This document shows positions 42,399-49,857 of a stretch of DNA of 50,683 nucleotides, in pieces (the stretch's first letter is position 1; each line of letters opens with the position of its first letter). The notes below the pieces were generated by a model. The model saw only the letters and a program-made list of their open reading frames with translations, ran no database searches and had not been told where the DNA came from. Made by a program: the position numbers and the translations under genes. The stretch is from assembly GCF_947387525.1 (NCBI RefSeq), contig NZ_CANDNW010000011.1, forward strand, positions 1 to 50,683. Direction: 5' to 3'. This DNA comes from Limosilactobacillus viscerum. GTDB lineage: Bacteria; Bacillota; Bacilli; Lactobacillales; Lactobacillaceae.

Positions 42399-42959
42399 TT
42401 ATTCTTCACCTAATTGCCGGATAACCTTCGCTGGGACTCCCGCAGCCAAACTATTGTCGGGAATATCATGGGTAACCACGGCCCCCGCTGCAATAACAAT
42501 ATTATTGCCAATCGTAACGCCCGGCGTAATTGTAACCTTCCCGCAGATCCAGACATCATTACCAATCGTCACTGGTTGAACCCGGGCCAAGTGCTGGCGC
42601 CGGCCCTGCGCAGTTAAGGGGTGGTTAACCGTGTAAATATCAGTGTTCGGCCCAATCCAAACATTATCACCGATATGTACCTCGCCAACATCTAGGACAG
42701 TTAAATTATAGTTGGCTAAGAAATTATCACCGACATGGATGTTCTTACCGTTATCAAAGTTAAACCGGCTATGCACCACGAGGTTCTTACCAGCAGAGCC
42801 AAGAATCTCGCGGGCCATTGCTTCCTGCCGCTCGGCCTCATTTTCAGGAATCGCATTAAATTCTTGGGCTAATGTTGCTGCCCGTAGTTTCCGGGAAGCA
42901 ATTTCGGGCGCGCCAAAATTAAACCATTCACCAGCTGCTAACTTGTCAATTTCAGACAT
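42399..42959 (-). CDS. Maltose/galactoside O-acetyltransferase-like (LbH)
   Basis: 186 residues. N-terminal Mac domain: EIDKLAAGEWFNFGAPEIAS. Left-handed beta-helix hexapeptides fill the rest (HVGDNFLANYN, VHIGDNVWIGPN, TIGNDVWICGKVTI). The catalytic His is in YTVNHPL and the C-terminal GVPAKVIRQL is typical. It transfers acetyl from acetyl-CoA to sugars. It is divergent from the MerR gene and its promoter is a 19-bp-spacer MerR type, so the regulator next door is the likely activator. Confidence 0.9.
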   Translation of the reverse strand: MSEIDKLAAGEWFNFGAPEIASRKLRAATLAQEFNAIPENEAERQEAMAREILGSAGKNLVVHSRFNFDNGKNIHVGDNFLANYNLTVLDVGEVHIGDNVWIGPNTDIYTVNHPLTAQGRRQHLARVQPVTIGNDVWICGKVTITPGVTIGNNIVIAAGAVVTHDIPDNSLAAGVPAKVIRQLGEE

Positions 42960-42988
42960 CTTAATTACCTCCTTAATTCATCATTGTT

Positions 42989-43019
42989 ATAATACGAGTT
43001 AAACCATGGTTTAAGTCAA
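42989..43019 (-). promoter_or_regulatory. MerR-type promoter of the acetyltransferase
   Basis: On the minus strand: -35 TTGACT, a 19-base spacer holding TTAAACCATGGTTTAA (perfect 16-base palindrome reaching the -35), then -10 TATTAT. It lies in the divergent region with the MerR gene. Confidence 0.8.
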
Positions 43020-43020
43020 A

Positions 43021-43047
43021 GGGAAAGAAGGGAAAGAAGGGAAAGAA
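43021..43047 (+). repeat. Three tandem GGGAAAGAA units at the MerR ribosome site
   Basis: Three perfect copies of the 9-base unit followed by GGCAAATA and the ATG of the MerR gene. The units contain Shine-Dalgarno-like purine tracts, so copy number could alter translation. Confidence 0.75.
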
Positions 43048-43055
43048 GGCAAATA

Positions 43056-43571
43056 ATGCGTTATACAATTGGTGAGGTCGCCACAAAGTTGAATATTCCA
43101 ACTTCCACTCTCCGTTTCTACGATAAGAAGGGACTGCTCCCCTTTGTCGACCGCGACCAGGCGGGACGGCGGAGTTTTAAGGATAACGACCTGAACTTTC
43201 TACAAGTAATTGAGTGCATGAAAAAGTGCGGAATGAAGATTGAAGAGATCCGGCACTTTATTGACCTGTGCATGGTCGGTGACGTTACCCTCAATGACCG
43301 TTACGACCTCCTTAAGCAGGAAGAGCAAACAGTTACTAAGCAGATTAAGGTTCTGCAAGACCAGCTCGACTTCCTCCACTATAAGATGTGGTATTTCAAG
43401 ACAGCAATTGAGGCCGGTACCGAGACTATCCACTACGCCAAAACTGCTGAGGGGCAGCGGGTCGACCCCGATATTCACGACCAGTACAAGGCTGCACTGG
43501 CAAACTGCCATGATATCAAGGAACTTGTTGATTTTGAGAAGGATTACCGGCACAAGCAAACTAAGGAGTAA
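43056..43571 (+). CDS. MerR-family regulator
   Basis: 171 residues. The N-terminal winged helix is YTIGEVATKLNIPTSTLRFY followed by DKKGLLPFVDRDQAGRRSF. VIECMKKCGMKIEEIRHFIDL and a coiled coil (LLKQEEQTVTKQIKVLQDQL) complete the AdhR/YyaN-type form, and it continues into a C-terminal extension unlike the other MerR proteins here. Divergent from the acetyltransferase gene with its palindromic MerR-type promoter; probably controls it. A MazG-like gene follows by six bases, likely on the same transcript. Confidence 0.9.
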   Translation: MRYTIGEVATKLNIPTSTLRFYDKKGLLPFVDRDQAGRRSFKDNDLNFLQVIECMKKCGMKIEEIRHFIDLCMVGDVTLNDRYDLLKQEEQTVTKQIKVLQDQLDFLHYKMWYFKTAIEAGTETIHYAKTAEGQRVDPDIHDQYKAALANCHDIKELVDFEKDYRHKQTKE

Positions 43572-43577
43572 ATTAAA

Positions 43578-43886
43578 ATGGATATCAAAGAAGTTTCACA
43601 ACGATCAGCAAAAATTCGCCAACGTTACCATGAATTGGAGTTAAAGTATCATGGCAGTAAATGGAATACGGAGGAAGATGCCCTGGCCTTCTTAACCGAT
43701 GCCGGAATCGTCGGCCGGTTAGTAATGGACCAGCAAGGACGGTGGCCGAAAACCAGTGAAGACCAGCTTGACTACAAGATTGGCGAATGTATCTGGTGGC
43801 TCTCGACCCTGGCTGACCAAACCGGGTTAAGTTTGGAAAACTGCATCAGCCACTTTCTTGACCAGCGGGAAAAAGATTTAAAATAG
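43578..43886 (+). CDS. MazG-like small protein
   Basis: 102 residues. Helical: DIKEVSQRSAKIRQRYHELE, EEDALAFLTDAGIVGRLVMD and YKIGECIWWLSTLADQ. This matches the MazG-like family (all-alpha NTP-pyrophosphatase superfamily) found in lactic acid bacteria. The E-E-D and G-E-C-I-W acidic positions fit a metal site. It may hydrolyse non-canonical NTPs, which is inferred from family. It follows the MerR gene by six bases. Confidence 0.8.
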   Translation: MDIKEVSQRSAKIRQRYHELELKYHGSKWNTEEDALAFLTDAGIVGRLVMDQQGRWPKTSEDQLDYKIGECIWWLSTLADQTGLSLENCISHFLDQREKDLK

Positions 43887-43887
43887 C

Positions 43888-43920
43888 AAAAGCGGCACCA
43901 CGCAAAACGGTGCCGTTTTT
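43888..43920 (+). terminator. Terminator of the MerR-MazG-like operon
   Basis: CGGCACC at 43892-43898 pairs with GGTGCCG at 43909-43915, followed by TTTTT. Confidence 0.8.
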
Positions 43921-43935
43921 GTTTCATGTGAAACA
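43920..43935. other. parS-like palindrome (copy 4)
   Basis: TGTTTCATGTGAAACA, identical to copy 1 at 1880. On the minus strand it starts on the base after the esterase stop codon, again abutting a stop codon. Confidence 0.5.
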
Positions 43936-44682
43936 TTATTCGTTCAAGAAATCAGTCACAGTGGTTAAAATCTCCGGCAGTTTCTTACCTTCCAACATAT
44001 GGTCTTCGCCTTCCATTAGGTACAGCTTGCTGTTTGGTAAGATTACGTTGTACTTCCGTGATGCTTCTGGTGAAACGATGTTGTCGTTTAAGCCATGAAT
44101 GATCAACGCATCCCCGCCAAAGTGCTGGGCCGTCTCATAAATTGGCAGTAACTGAGCGGTCCGGAAGTACTGGCCGCTTACGTTTTGACCATGGACTGGT
44201 ACCGCCAATGGAATATGGTTCGGGTCATACTTACTTCCCTGGCACTCGCCAATCAAGGCATCATCCTTCAAAGTAGCTGCTGGCGCCATCAGAACTAACT
44301 TGTCAATTAAGTCCCGGTAATAGCCCGCCAGCATTGAAGCAACCACCCCACCTTGGGAATGACCAACCAGGTAGATCTTCGTTGCCTTAACCTTTGTCCG
44401 GACAAAGTCGATAATTGCCATCCCATCTAAAATTTCACCAAGAACGGTCATGTCCGCAAAGTCGCCATCGCTTTGCCCGCAGCCATCAAAGTCAAAGCGG
44501 AGGGTGGGAAGCCTGGCCGCATTAAGCTGGTGGGAAAGGTCATAAAGGAGCTTGCCCGGGTGATAACCGCGGTCCCCTTGAAAACCGTGCATCAAAATAG
44601 CAATGCGGTCATTTTGCAGAGCATCAGTACCTTCAAGTACGCCACGGAGCGTTAAGCCATCTCTTTTAATTGTAATATCCAT
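43936..44682 (-). CDS. Cinnamoyl/feruloyl esterase-like alpha/beta hydrolase
   Basis: 248 residues. The N-terminus ITIKRDGLTLRGVLEG, HGFQ near 32, FDFDGCGQSDGDFADMTVL near 63-81, and the elbow GHSQGG (Ser109) are those of the L. johnsonii LJ0536 cinnamoyl esterase as I remember it. Asp200 in HGLNDNIVSP and His228 in GEDHMLEG complete the triad. ATLKDDALIGECQG and the following insert form the lid domain that binds hydroxycinnamates. It should release ferulate or chlorogenate in the cytoplasm. Monocistronic. Confidence 0.88.
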   Translation of the reverse strand: MDITIKRDGLTLRGVLEGTDALQNDRIAILMHGFQGDRGYHPGKLLYDLSHQLNAARLPTLRFDFDGCGQSDGDFADMTVLGEILDGMAIIDFVRTKVKATKIYLVGHSQGGVVASMLAGYYRDLIDKLVLMAPAATLKDDALIGECQGSKYDPNHIPLAVPVHGQNVSGQYFRTAQLLPIYETAQHFGGDALIIHGLNDNIVSPEASRKYNVILPNSKLYLMEGEDHMLEGKKLPEILTTVTDFLNE

Positions 44683-44701
44683 TATGTAATCAACCTTCCT
44701 A

Positions 44702-45443
44702 CTAGTTCTTAATAATCAACGCCAGTTCCCCTTCAAACACCGGCAACCAAATCTTCAAGTAACCTTCCTGGGTCGGGTGGACGTCATCAAACATTGCGTT
44801 CGGGTGCGCGGCCGTACTGGCAAGTAGGCCCTGGTTATGGAAGAGGTCAATGATGTAAAAGCCCCACTTCTTCTGCAGCCTTTTTTAATTTCTGAACCAG
44901 GTCGGCATACTTGTGTTCTGGATCATTTTGCAGGCAAGTGTAGAACACCAGCGGGCAGTTAAACGTCGTCTGCACATACCGGCAAACTTCCTCAATTGCC
45001 CCCAGGGTTGTTTCCACATTGAACCCGTCCCGTTGATCATCGGCAGTCAGCTGTCCCAGCTGCTTGCCATGCCGGTTGTCGTTCGTCGATAGCTGGCAAA
45101 CAAAGAGGTCATACTGCTGGTCAGTTGGGAAATCTTTCTTCAATCGGTCAAGGTAACCACCTGGTTCTAAACCAGCCAGCGTGGTCCCGGAGATTGCTGA
45201 CTTAACCGTCTTTACGCCGTCCCGGGCCGCTAAGTAGTCAACGAAGGACTTTCCCTTCGCCGCAAAGCCATACGTTACTGATGAGCCCAGAAAAGCCACC
45301 CGCTTCCCGACTAACGGTGACTGAGGATTAAAAGCCACCGCATTAGGACTATACTGAGCCACGTTTCCCTTCTGAAAGGCTGTGGACCTCATCATCTTTT
45401 CTAGGAATGCCTGCATACGGGCACCCGGATTTTTGTTTTCCAT
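44702..45443 (-). pseudogene. SGNH/GDSL hydrolase with a one-base frameshift
   Basis: 198 codons (to TGA 44847) carry FLGSSVTYGF, the GDS-like block I with its Ser, and QLSTNDNR (block III). The ORF then ends LLHH. After one extra base (near 44860), the next frame gives WGFYIIDLFHNQGLL and FDDVHPTQEGYLKIW, the block V D-x-x-H containing catalytic Asp and His, ending at TAG 44702. The span is one base over a multiple of three. The truncated product therefore lacks two catalytic residues. An ATACG-N7-YATAG copy lies 35 bases upstream of the start. Confidence 0.88.
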
Positions 45444-45477
45444 CCTGTTCCCTCCTCAATAGGGTTATTTTACACCT

Positions 45478-45494
45478 ATACGTTTTATGCATAG
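45478..45494 (-). promoter_or_regulatory. ATACG-N7-YATAG motif, copy 5
   Basis: ATACGTTTTATGCATAG lies 35 bases upstream of the SGNH hydrolase start. Confidence 0.5.
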
Positions 45495-45558
45495 TCCTAT
45501 CTAGATGAAGTAATTTTCTTTTACTCCCCTGCCAAGCTTCTACTAATTTGATAAATAG

Positions 45559-45613
45559 CATGGGAGAAACAATCCAGTAGTCATGATGACTTCTGAATTA
45601 TTTCTCCCATTTT
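45559..45613 (-). terminator. Hairpin after phoU
   Basis: ATGGGAGAAA and TTTCTCCCAT form a long stem with inner AATYCAG pairing. The minus-strand T tract is weak, so it may be a processing or partial terminator. Confidence 0.5.
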
Positions 45614-46318
45614 TTATTCCTGTTCTTTTAATTTCCGCTGAACCATTTCCGGATCAGCCTTACCAGGATTTAATTCCACTAACTTACCAGAACCACTATA
45701 AATAATCCATTCCGCTAGGTTAACAATGTGGTCTCCTGAACGTTCCAGGTAGCGAATAACAGAGAGGTAATCACTATAGACCTTCACATTCTTTCCCCCA
45801 GCAGCGAGTGCACGAAGGATATTATCCTGCTGCTGGACGTAAATAAGGTCAACTTGTAAGTCCTCATTAGCTACTTCATAAGCCTTTTGCTCATCCGTAT
45901 AAACATAGGCATCAAGGACCCGTTCCAGCATCTGGCGAACAATCATCATCATTTTTTCGACCTGCTCTTCAATTGCCTTGTTATGCTCGCGGGAACTAAG
46001 GTTTATTGCCGCCCGGGCAATGTGCGCAGCGTAATCCCCTAACCGTTCGATATCACTACTAGCCTTTAGAATACTAATAATTTTTCGAAAATCACTAGCT
46101 ACGGGTTGCTGGAGGGCCATTAATTTAAGTGCCTGTTTTTCTAACCGGATTTCCTCATTGTTAATTTTGGGATCCGTGTTTAAAACCGTTTGTGCTAGCT
46201 CACTATCTTTCTCAGTGAAGGCCTTCGTTGCCTGGTAAATCTGCTCACTAGCATCAATCCCCATCTCCATAAAATGGCTTCGCAGTCGTTTTAATTCGTC
46301 ATCAAAGATCGCGCCCAT
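45614..46318 (-). CDS. phoU: Phosphate transport system regulator PhoU
   Basis: 234 residues, two three-helix PhoU repeats. DSELAQTVLNTDPKINNEEI and the ERLGDYAAHIARAA helix contact (repeat 1), with ERSGDHIVNLAEWIIYS (repeat 2), are the metal-binding E-x-x-x-D repeat motifs. It connects PstSCAB to Pho signalling and limits phosphate uptake. Last gene of the pst operon, 12 bases after pstB. Confidence 0.95.
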   Translation of the reverse strand: MGAIFDDELKRLRSHFMEMGIDASEQIYQATKAFTEKDSELAQTVLNTDPKINNEEIRLEKQALKLMALQQPVASDFRKIISILKASSDIERLGDYAAHIARAAINLSSREHNKAIEEQVEKMMMIVRQMLERVLDAYVYTDEQKAYEVANEDLQVDLIYVQQQDNILRALAAGGKNVKVYSDYLSVIRYLERSGDHIVNLAEWIIYSGSGKLVELNPGKADPEMVQRKLKEQE

Positions 46319-46329
46319 CCTTTCGCCTC

Positions 46330-47079
46330 CTAACCAAACTTGCCGCTAAGATAGTCAGCAGTTTTTTGCTCACGTGGATTCATAAAAATTGTGGCAGTCT
46401 TGTCAAATTCAATTAAGTTCCCCTGGTGCATAAAAGCTGTCCAGTCAGCGGCCCGGGATGCCTGCTGCATATTGTGGGTCACCATAATAATCGTAAATTC
46501 TTCCTTCAATTGTACTAAAGTATCCTCAATTTGCGAAGTAGAAACCGGATCAAGCGCACTAGTTGGCTCATCCATCAAGATAATCTCTGGGCGAACTGCC
46601 AGCGTCCGGGCAATGCATAGCCGCTGCTGTTGGCCACCAGAAAGCGCCAGCGCACTCTCATTTAACTGGTCTTTCACCTCATCCCACAACGCCGCTTGCC
46701 GGAGACTTTCTTCTGCCCGTTGACTCAAGACTTGTTTATCCTTCTCCCCCGCTAAGCGAAGCCCATAAATTACATTTTCGTAGATTGATAACGGGAACGG
46801 GGTTGGTTGCTGAAAAACCATCCCAATTTGCTGCCGGACACGGTAGACGTTAACCTGTGGCTGGTTAATATTAATACCATGAAAATCAATCGTCCCCTGT
46901 ACCGTTGCCAGGTCATCATTCATCCGGTTTAAGCTCCGCAATACCGTCGATTTTCCTGATCCTGACGCACCAATTAACGCGGTAATTTGGTTTGCGGGAA
47001 ACTTCAAATTAATATCATGAACCACGTGTTTTTCACCATACAGGACTTGGAGATTTTTTACTTCTAGTGCTATCTTCAT
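46330..47079 (-). CDS. pstB: Phosphate ABC transporter ATP-binding protein
   Basis: 249 residues. Walker A GASGSGKST near 37-45, Q-loop in MVFQQPTPFP (the Pst-type Q-P), signature ALSGGQQQRLCIARTLA near 145 and Walker B LMDEPTSALD. It powers phosphate import through PstA and PstC. Only one pstB is here, whereas many lactobacilli carry two. Confidence 0.96.
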   Translation of the reverse strand: MKIALEVKNLQVLYGEKHVVHDINLKFPANQITALIGASGSGKSTVLRSLNRMNDDLATVQGTIDFHGININQPQVNVYRVRQQIGMVFQQPTPFPLSIYENVIYGLRLAGEKDKQVLSQRAEESLRQAALWDEVKDQLNESALALSGGQQQRLCIARTLAVRPEIILMDEPTSALDPVSTSQIEDTLVQLKEEFTIIMVTHNMQQASRAADWTAFMHQGNLIEFDKTATIFMNPREQKTADYLSGKFG

Positions 47080-47092
47080 CTTTTATCCATCC

Positions 47093-47974
47093 TCACTTTA
47101 CTAGGCGCCGTTTTATTAAGTGACCAACATAACGTGCGAGTAAGTTAAACAACAGAATCGTAATAACCAAGACTGCTGCTGAACCGTTCGATACCGCCCG
47201 TGCATCCGGCACCAGCCCCTCACTATTTACCTTCCAAATATGGACCGCCAGTGTTTCTGCTGGCCGCATCGGATTCAAGAAACTTGTCGGACTGAATGGG
47301 TTCCAATCAGAATAATCGATTGCGGGCGAACTTTGTCCTGCAGTGTATATCAAGGCCGCTGCTTCACCAAAAATACGGCCGGCACTCAGGATGATTCCTG
47401 TGATAATCCCTGGCAAGGCGGCTGGTAGCACAATCTTCGTTACTATCCGCCACTTAGACATCCCCAGTCCGAGTCCCGCCTGCCGTTGCAAGTACGGCAC
47501 CTGCTGGAGGGCATCTTCACAGCTACGAGTAAGGATTGGGAGGTTCAAGATAGTTAAGGCTAGTGCCCCTGCAAGAAGGGAAAAATCCATCCCAAATTTA
47601 AGGACAAAAACCAGGTAACCAAAAAGGCCGACCACCACTGATGGTAACGAACTAAGAACCTCAATTGCCAACCGTAATAAGCTAGTCAACCGGTTTGCCG
47701 GCGCATATTCACTCAAGTAAATTGCTGCACAGAGCGCTAACGGTACGGAAACAATCATTGTAATAACAACTAGGTATAGTGAATTAAATAATTGGTCACG
47801 GATTCCGCCCTCACTCTTGAAGGCTTCGGCACTTGAAGTTAAAAAGTGCCAGGAAATATTTGGTAAGCCCGTTGCCAAGATATAAACTAATAAGCTTATA
47901 ATCAATAACCCAACCACCCCGGTAAGGCCGAGGATTACAATCGTTGCAATCCGATCAATTTTTTCTGGTCGCAT
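47093..47974 (-). CDS. pstA: Phosphate ABC transporter permease PstA
   Basis: 293 residues, six membrane helices (first about 9-34). The EAA-like loop is in LTRSCEDALQQVPYLQRQAGLGLGMSKWRIVTKIVLPAA, and GIRDQLFNSLYLVVITMIVSVPLALCAAIYLSEYA covers helices 2-3, typical of PstA. Pairs with PstC to form the pore. Stop-to-start junction with pstC. Confidence 0.95.
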   Translation of the reverse strand: MRPEKIDRIATIVILGLTGVVGLLIISLLVYILATGLPNISWHFLTSSAEAFKSEGGIRDQLFNSLYLVVITMIVSVPLALCAAIYLSEYAPANRLTSLLRLAIEVLSSLPSVVVGLFGYLVFVLKFGMDFSLLAGALALTILNLPILTRSCEDALQQVPYLQRQAGLGLGMSKWRIVTKIVLPAALPGIITGIILSAGRIFGEAAALIYTAGQSSPAIDYSDWNPFSPTSFLNPMRPAETLAVHIWKVNSEGLVPDARAVSNGSAAVLVITILLFNLLARYVGHLIKRRLVK

Positions 47975-48876
47975 TACCGTGCTCCTTTCCGACTAACCAC
48001 CCGAATCAAAAGGTTAAAGGCTAAGGACATGATTAAAAGGATTAGTGCCAGTGACCACAACGCATTATTAGATGGTGTTCCCATCACAGTGTTCCCAATT
48101 CCCGTTGTGATAACACTCGTCAGGGTGGCCGCCGAATCCATCAGTCCCTTTGGCATAATGGTTGTATTACCAACTACCATTTGAACTGCTAGGGCCTCAC
48201 CAAATGCCCGGGACATTCCAAAAACCATTGCGGTAAAGATATCACTCCGGGCACTGGGAATAATGACGCGGATAATTGTTTGCCACCGAGTCGCACCGAG
48301 GCCGGTTGACGCCATCCGGTATTGCTTGGGAACTGCCCGTAAACTATCAATTGTCATTGATGTCATGGTTGGGAGAATCATGAGAAATAAAACGCAGGCA
48401 GCAGCCAGGAGGCCAAAACCAGTTCCACCAAAGAGTTGGCGTAGGTTGGGTACCACCACCGTTAATCCAATATACCCATAAACCACTGATGGGATTCCAA
48501 CCAGTAACTCAATCAATGGCTGACAAAATTGATTGATCTTTTTTGACAACATCTCCGTTAGCGCAAGCGCGACCACTAATGCTAATGGCAAAGCAACCAT
48601 CCCTGCCAAAACAGTTACCCCAAACGATGCGGCAATCATCGGTAACGCGCCATAAAGGTGGTGTGATGGCTGCCAATTAACCCCGCTTAAAAATTGCCAT
48701 AAGGAAAAGTGATCATTATTAAAGAGGGCCACCCCCTTAATCGTCAAGAAGACAAGGATTGTGCCAACTAACCCACCAATTACGATAATTGCGATGTAGC
48801 TAACTAGTTTACCCAGCAGTTCCTGCTTACTTTCTGCTGACGGACCCAATAGTTGTTTTTTTAATTTATCCATCAT
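47974..48876 (-). CDS. pstC: Phosphate ABC transporter permease PstC
   Basis: 300 residues, six helices with an N-terminal cytoplasmic stretch. LVGIPSVVYGYIGL near 145-158 and ATRWQTIIRVIIPSA near 195 (EAA loop) mark PstC. Its start overlaps the pstS stop by one base, so translation is coupled. Confidence 0.95.
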   Translation of the reverse strand: MMDKLKKQLLGPSAESKQELLGKLVSYIAIIVIGGLVGTILVFLTIKGVALFNNDHFSLWQFLSGVNWQPSHHLYGALPMIAASFGVTVLAGMVALPLALVVALALTEMLSKKINQFCQPLIELLVGIPSVVYGYIGLTVVVPNLRQLFGGTGFGLLAAACVLFLMILPTMTSMTIDSLRAVPKQYRMASTGLGATRWQTIIRVIIPSARSDIFTAMVFGMSRAFGEALAVQMVVGNTTIMPKGLMDSAATLTSVITTGIGNTVMGTPSNNALWSLALILLIMSLAFNLLIRVVSRKGAR

Positions 48877-49745
48877 TATTTCCTCTCACTAACCTGTCCG
48901 TCTGCCGTCCGTTCTACTTTCATATCATGAATATTGACGTAATTGGCATCCTCTACTAATGAGTTTTGTACCTTTTTTGACTGCATAAAATTAATAAAAT
49001 TTTGGGTTGCTAAACGTGGCCGTTTTTTAGTGTACAAGTGTTCATACGACCACAGCGGCCACTTATTAGTGGTAATGTTTGCCGTCGATAAGCGCACCCC
49101 ATCAAGTTTTACCGGTTGAACGTCGCGATTAAGGTAAGCAGATGAAATGTAACTAATCGCTCCAGGCGTATTTTTAACGATCTCTTTAACCGTCCCATTT
49201 GAGTCCTGCTCCTGGGCATTGACCGAATGAGTTCCGGGCTTAAGAACCGTTTGCTCAAATGCAACCCGGGTACCACTTCCGTTAGCCCGGTTAATGACCG
49301 TAATTGGCAAATTGGGCCCGCCAACTTCACGCCAATTGGTAACCTGGCCGGTAAAGATCTGACGGAGCTGGTTCATCGTTAAATTGTCCACCCCCAACCG
49401 CTTGTTAACCACTGGAACAATCCCGGAAACCGCCACGATATGATCCTTAAGATTAGCAGCGGTAATCCCGTCTTGCTGTTCAGCAAAAATATCGGATGCA
49501 CCAATATCGACCGCGCCAGCCTGAACCTGACTTAGGCCGGTACCAGAACCACCGCCCTGAACAGTGATGCTGGTATGGTTGCTGTTAGGGTACTTGCCAA
49601 CAACTGCTTCGGTAAGTGGTTGAAGGGCAGTTGAGCCAACAATCGTTACCTTTTCTTGTGGGGGCTGCTTTTTCGCTACCACCCACCCGGCACCAAGACC
49701 GGCGATAATTACAGCGATCCCAACGCTTAAAATAATCTTCTTCAT
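48876..49745 (-). CDS. pstS: Phosphate-binding protein PstS
   Basis: 289 residues. GSTALQPLTEAV near 38 and GGGSGTGLSQVQAGAVDIGASD near 64-85 are the phosphate-binding loops, and NRANGSGTRVAFEQ near 153 is the third. The N-terminal hydrophobic segment (residues 3-24) has no Cys and no lipobox, unlike most Firmicute PstS lipoproteins, so it is probably anchored by the uncleaved helix or released. First gene of the operon, with a Pho-type repeat box upstream. Confidence 0.94.
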   Translation of the reverse strand: MKKIILSVGIAVIIAGLGAGWVVAKKQPPQEKVTIVGSTALQPLTEAVVGKYPNSNHTSITVQGGGSGTGLSQVQAGAVDIGASDIFAEQQDGITAANLKDHIVAVSGIVPVVNKRLGVDNLTMNQLRQIFTGQVTNWREVGGPNLPITVINRANGSGTRVAFEQTVLKPGTHSVNAQEQDSNGTVKEIVKNTPGAISYISSAYLNRDVQPVKLDGVRLSTANITTNKWPLWSYEHLYTKKRPRLATQNFINFMQSKKVQNSLVEDANYVNIHDMKVERTADGQVSERK

Positions 49746-49806
49746 GGTAAACTCCTCGGTTGTCTTCGTTTATTTCCTATGGTACAAATAGAGCATACCA
49801 ATCCGA

Positions 49807-49845
49807 TGTAAACTTTTAATCTTTGCTTTGTAAAAGTTGTGTAAA
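49807..49845. promoter_or_regulatory. Pho-box-like direct repeats
   Basis: TGTAAA occurs at 49807, 49829 and 49840, that is 22 and 11 bases apart. Read towards pstS it is TTTACA repeats on one face of the helix, the PhoP/OmpR-type layout. It lies between pstS and the divergent regulator. Confidence 0.6.
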
Positions 49846-49857
49846 TTTGGAGAAGTT

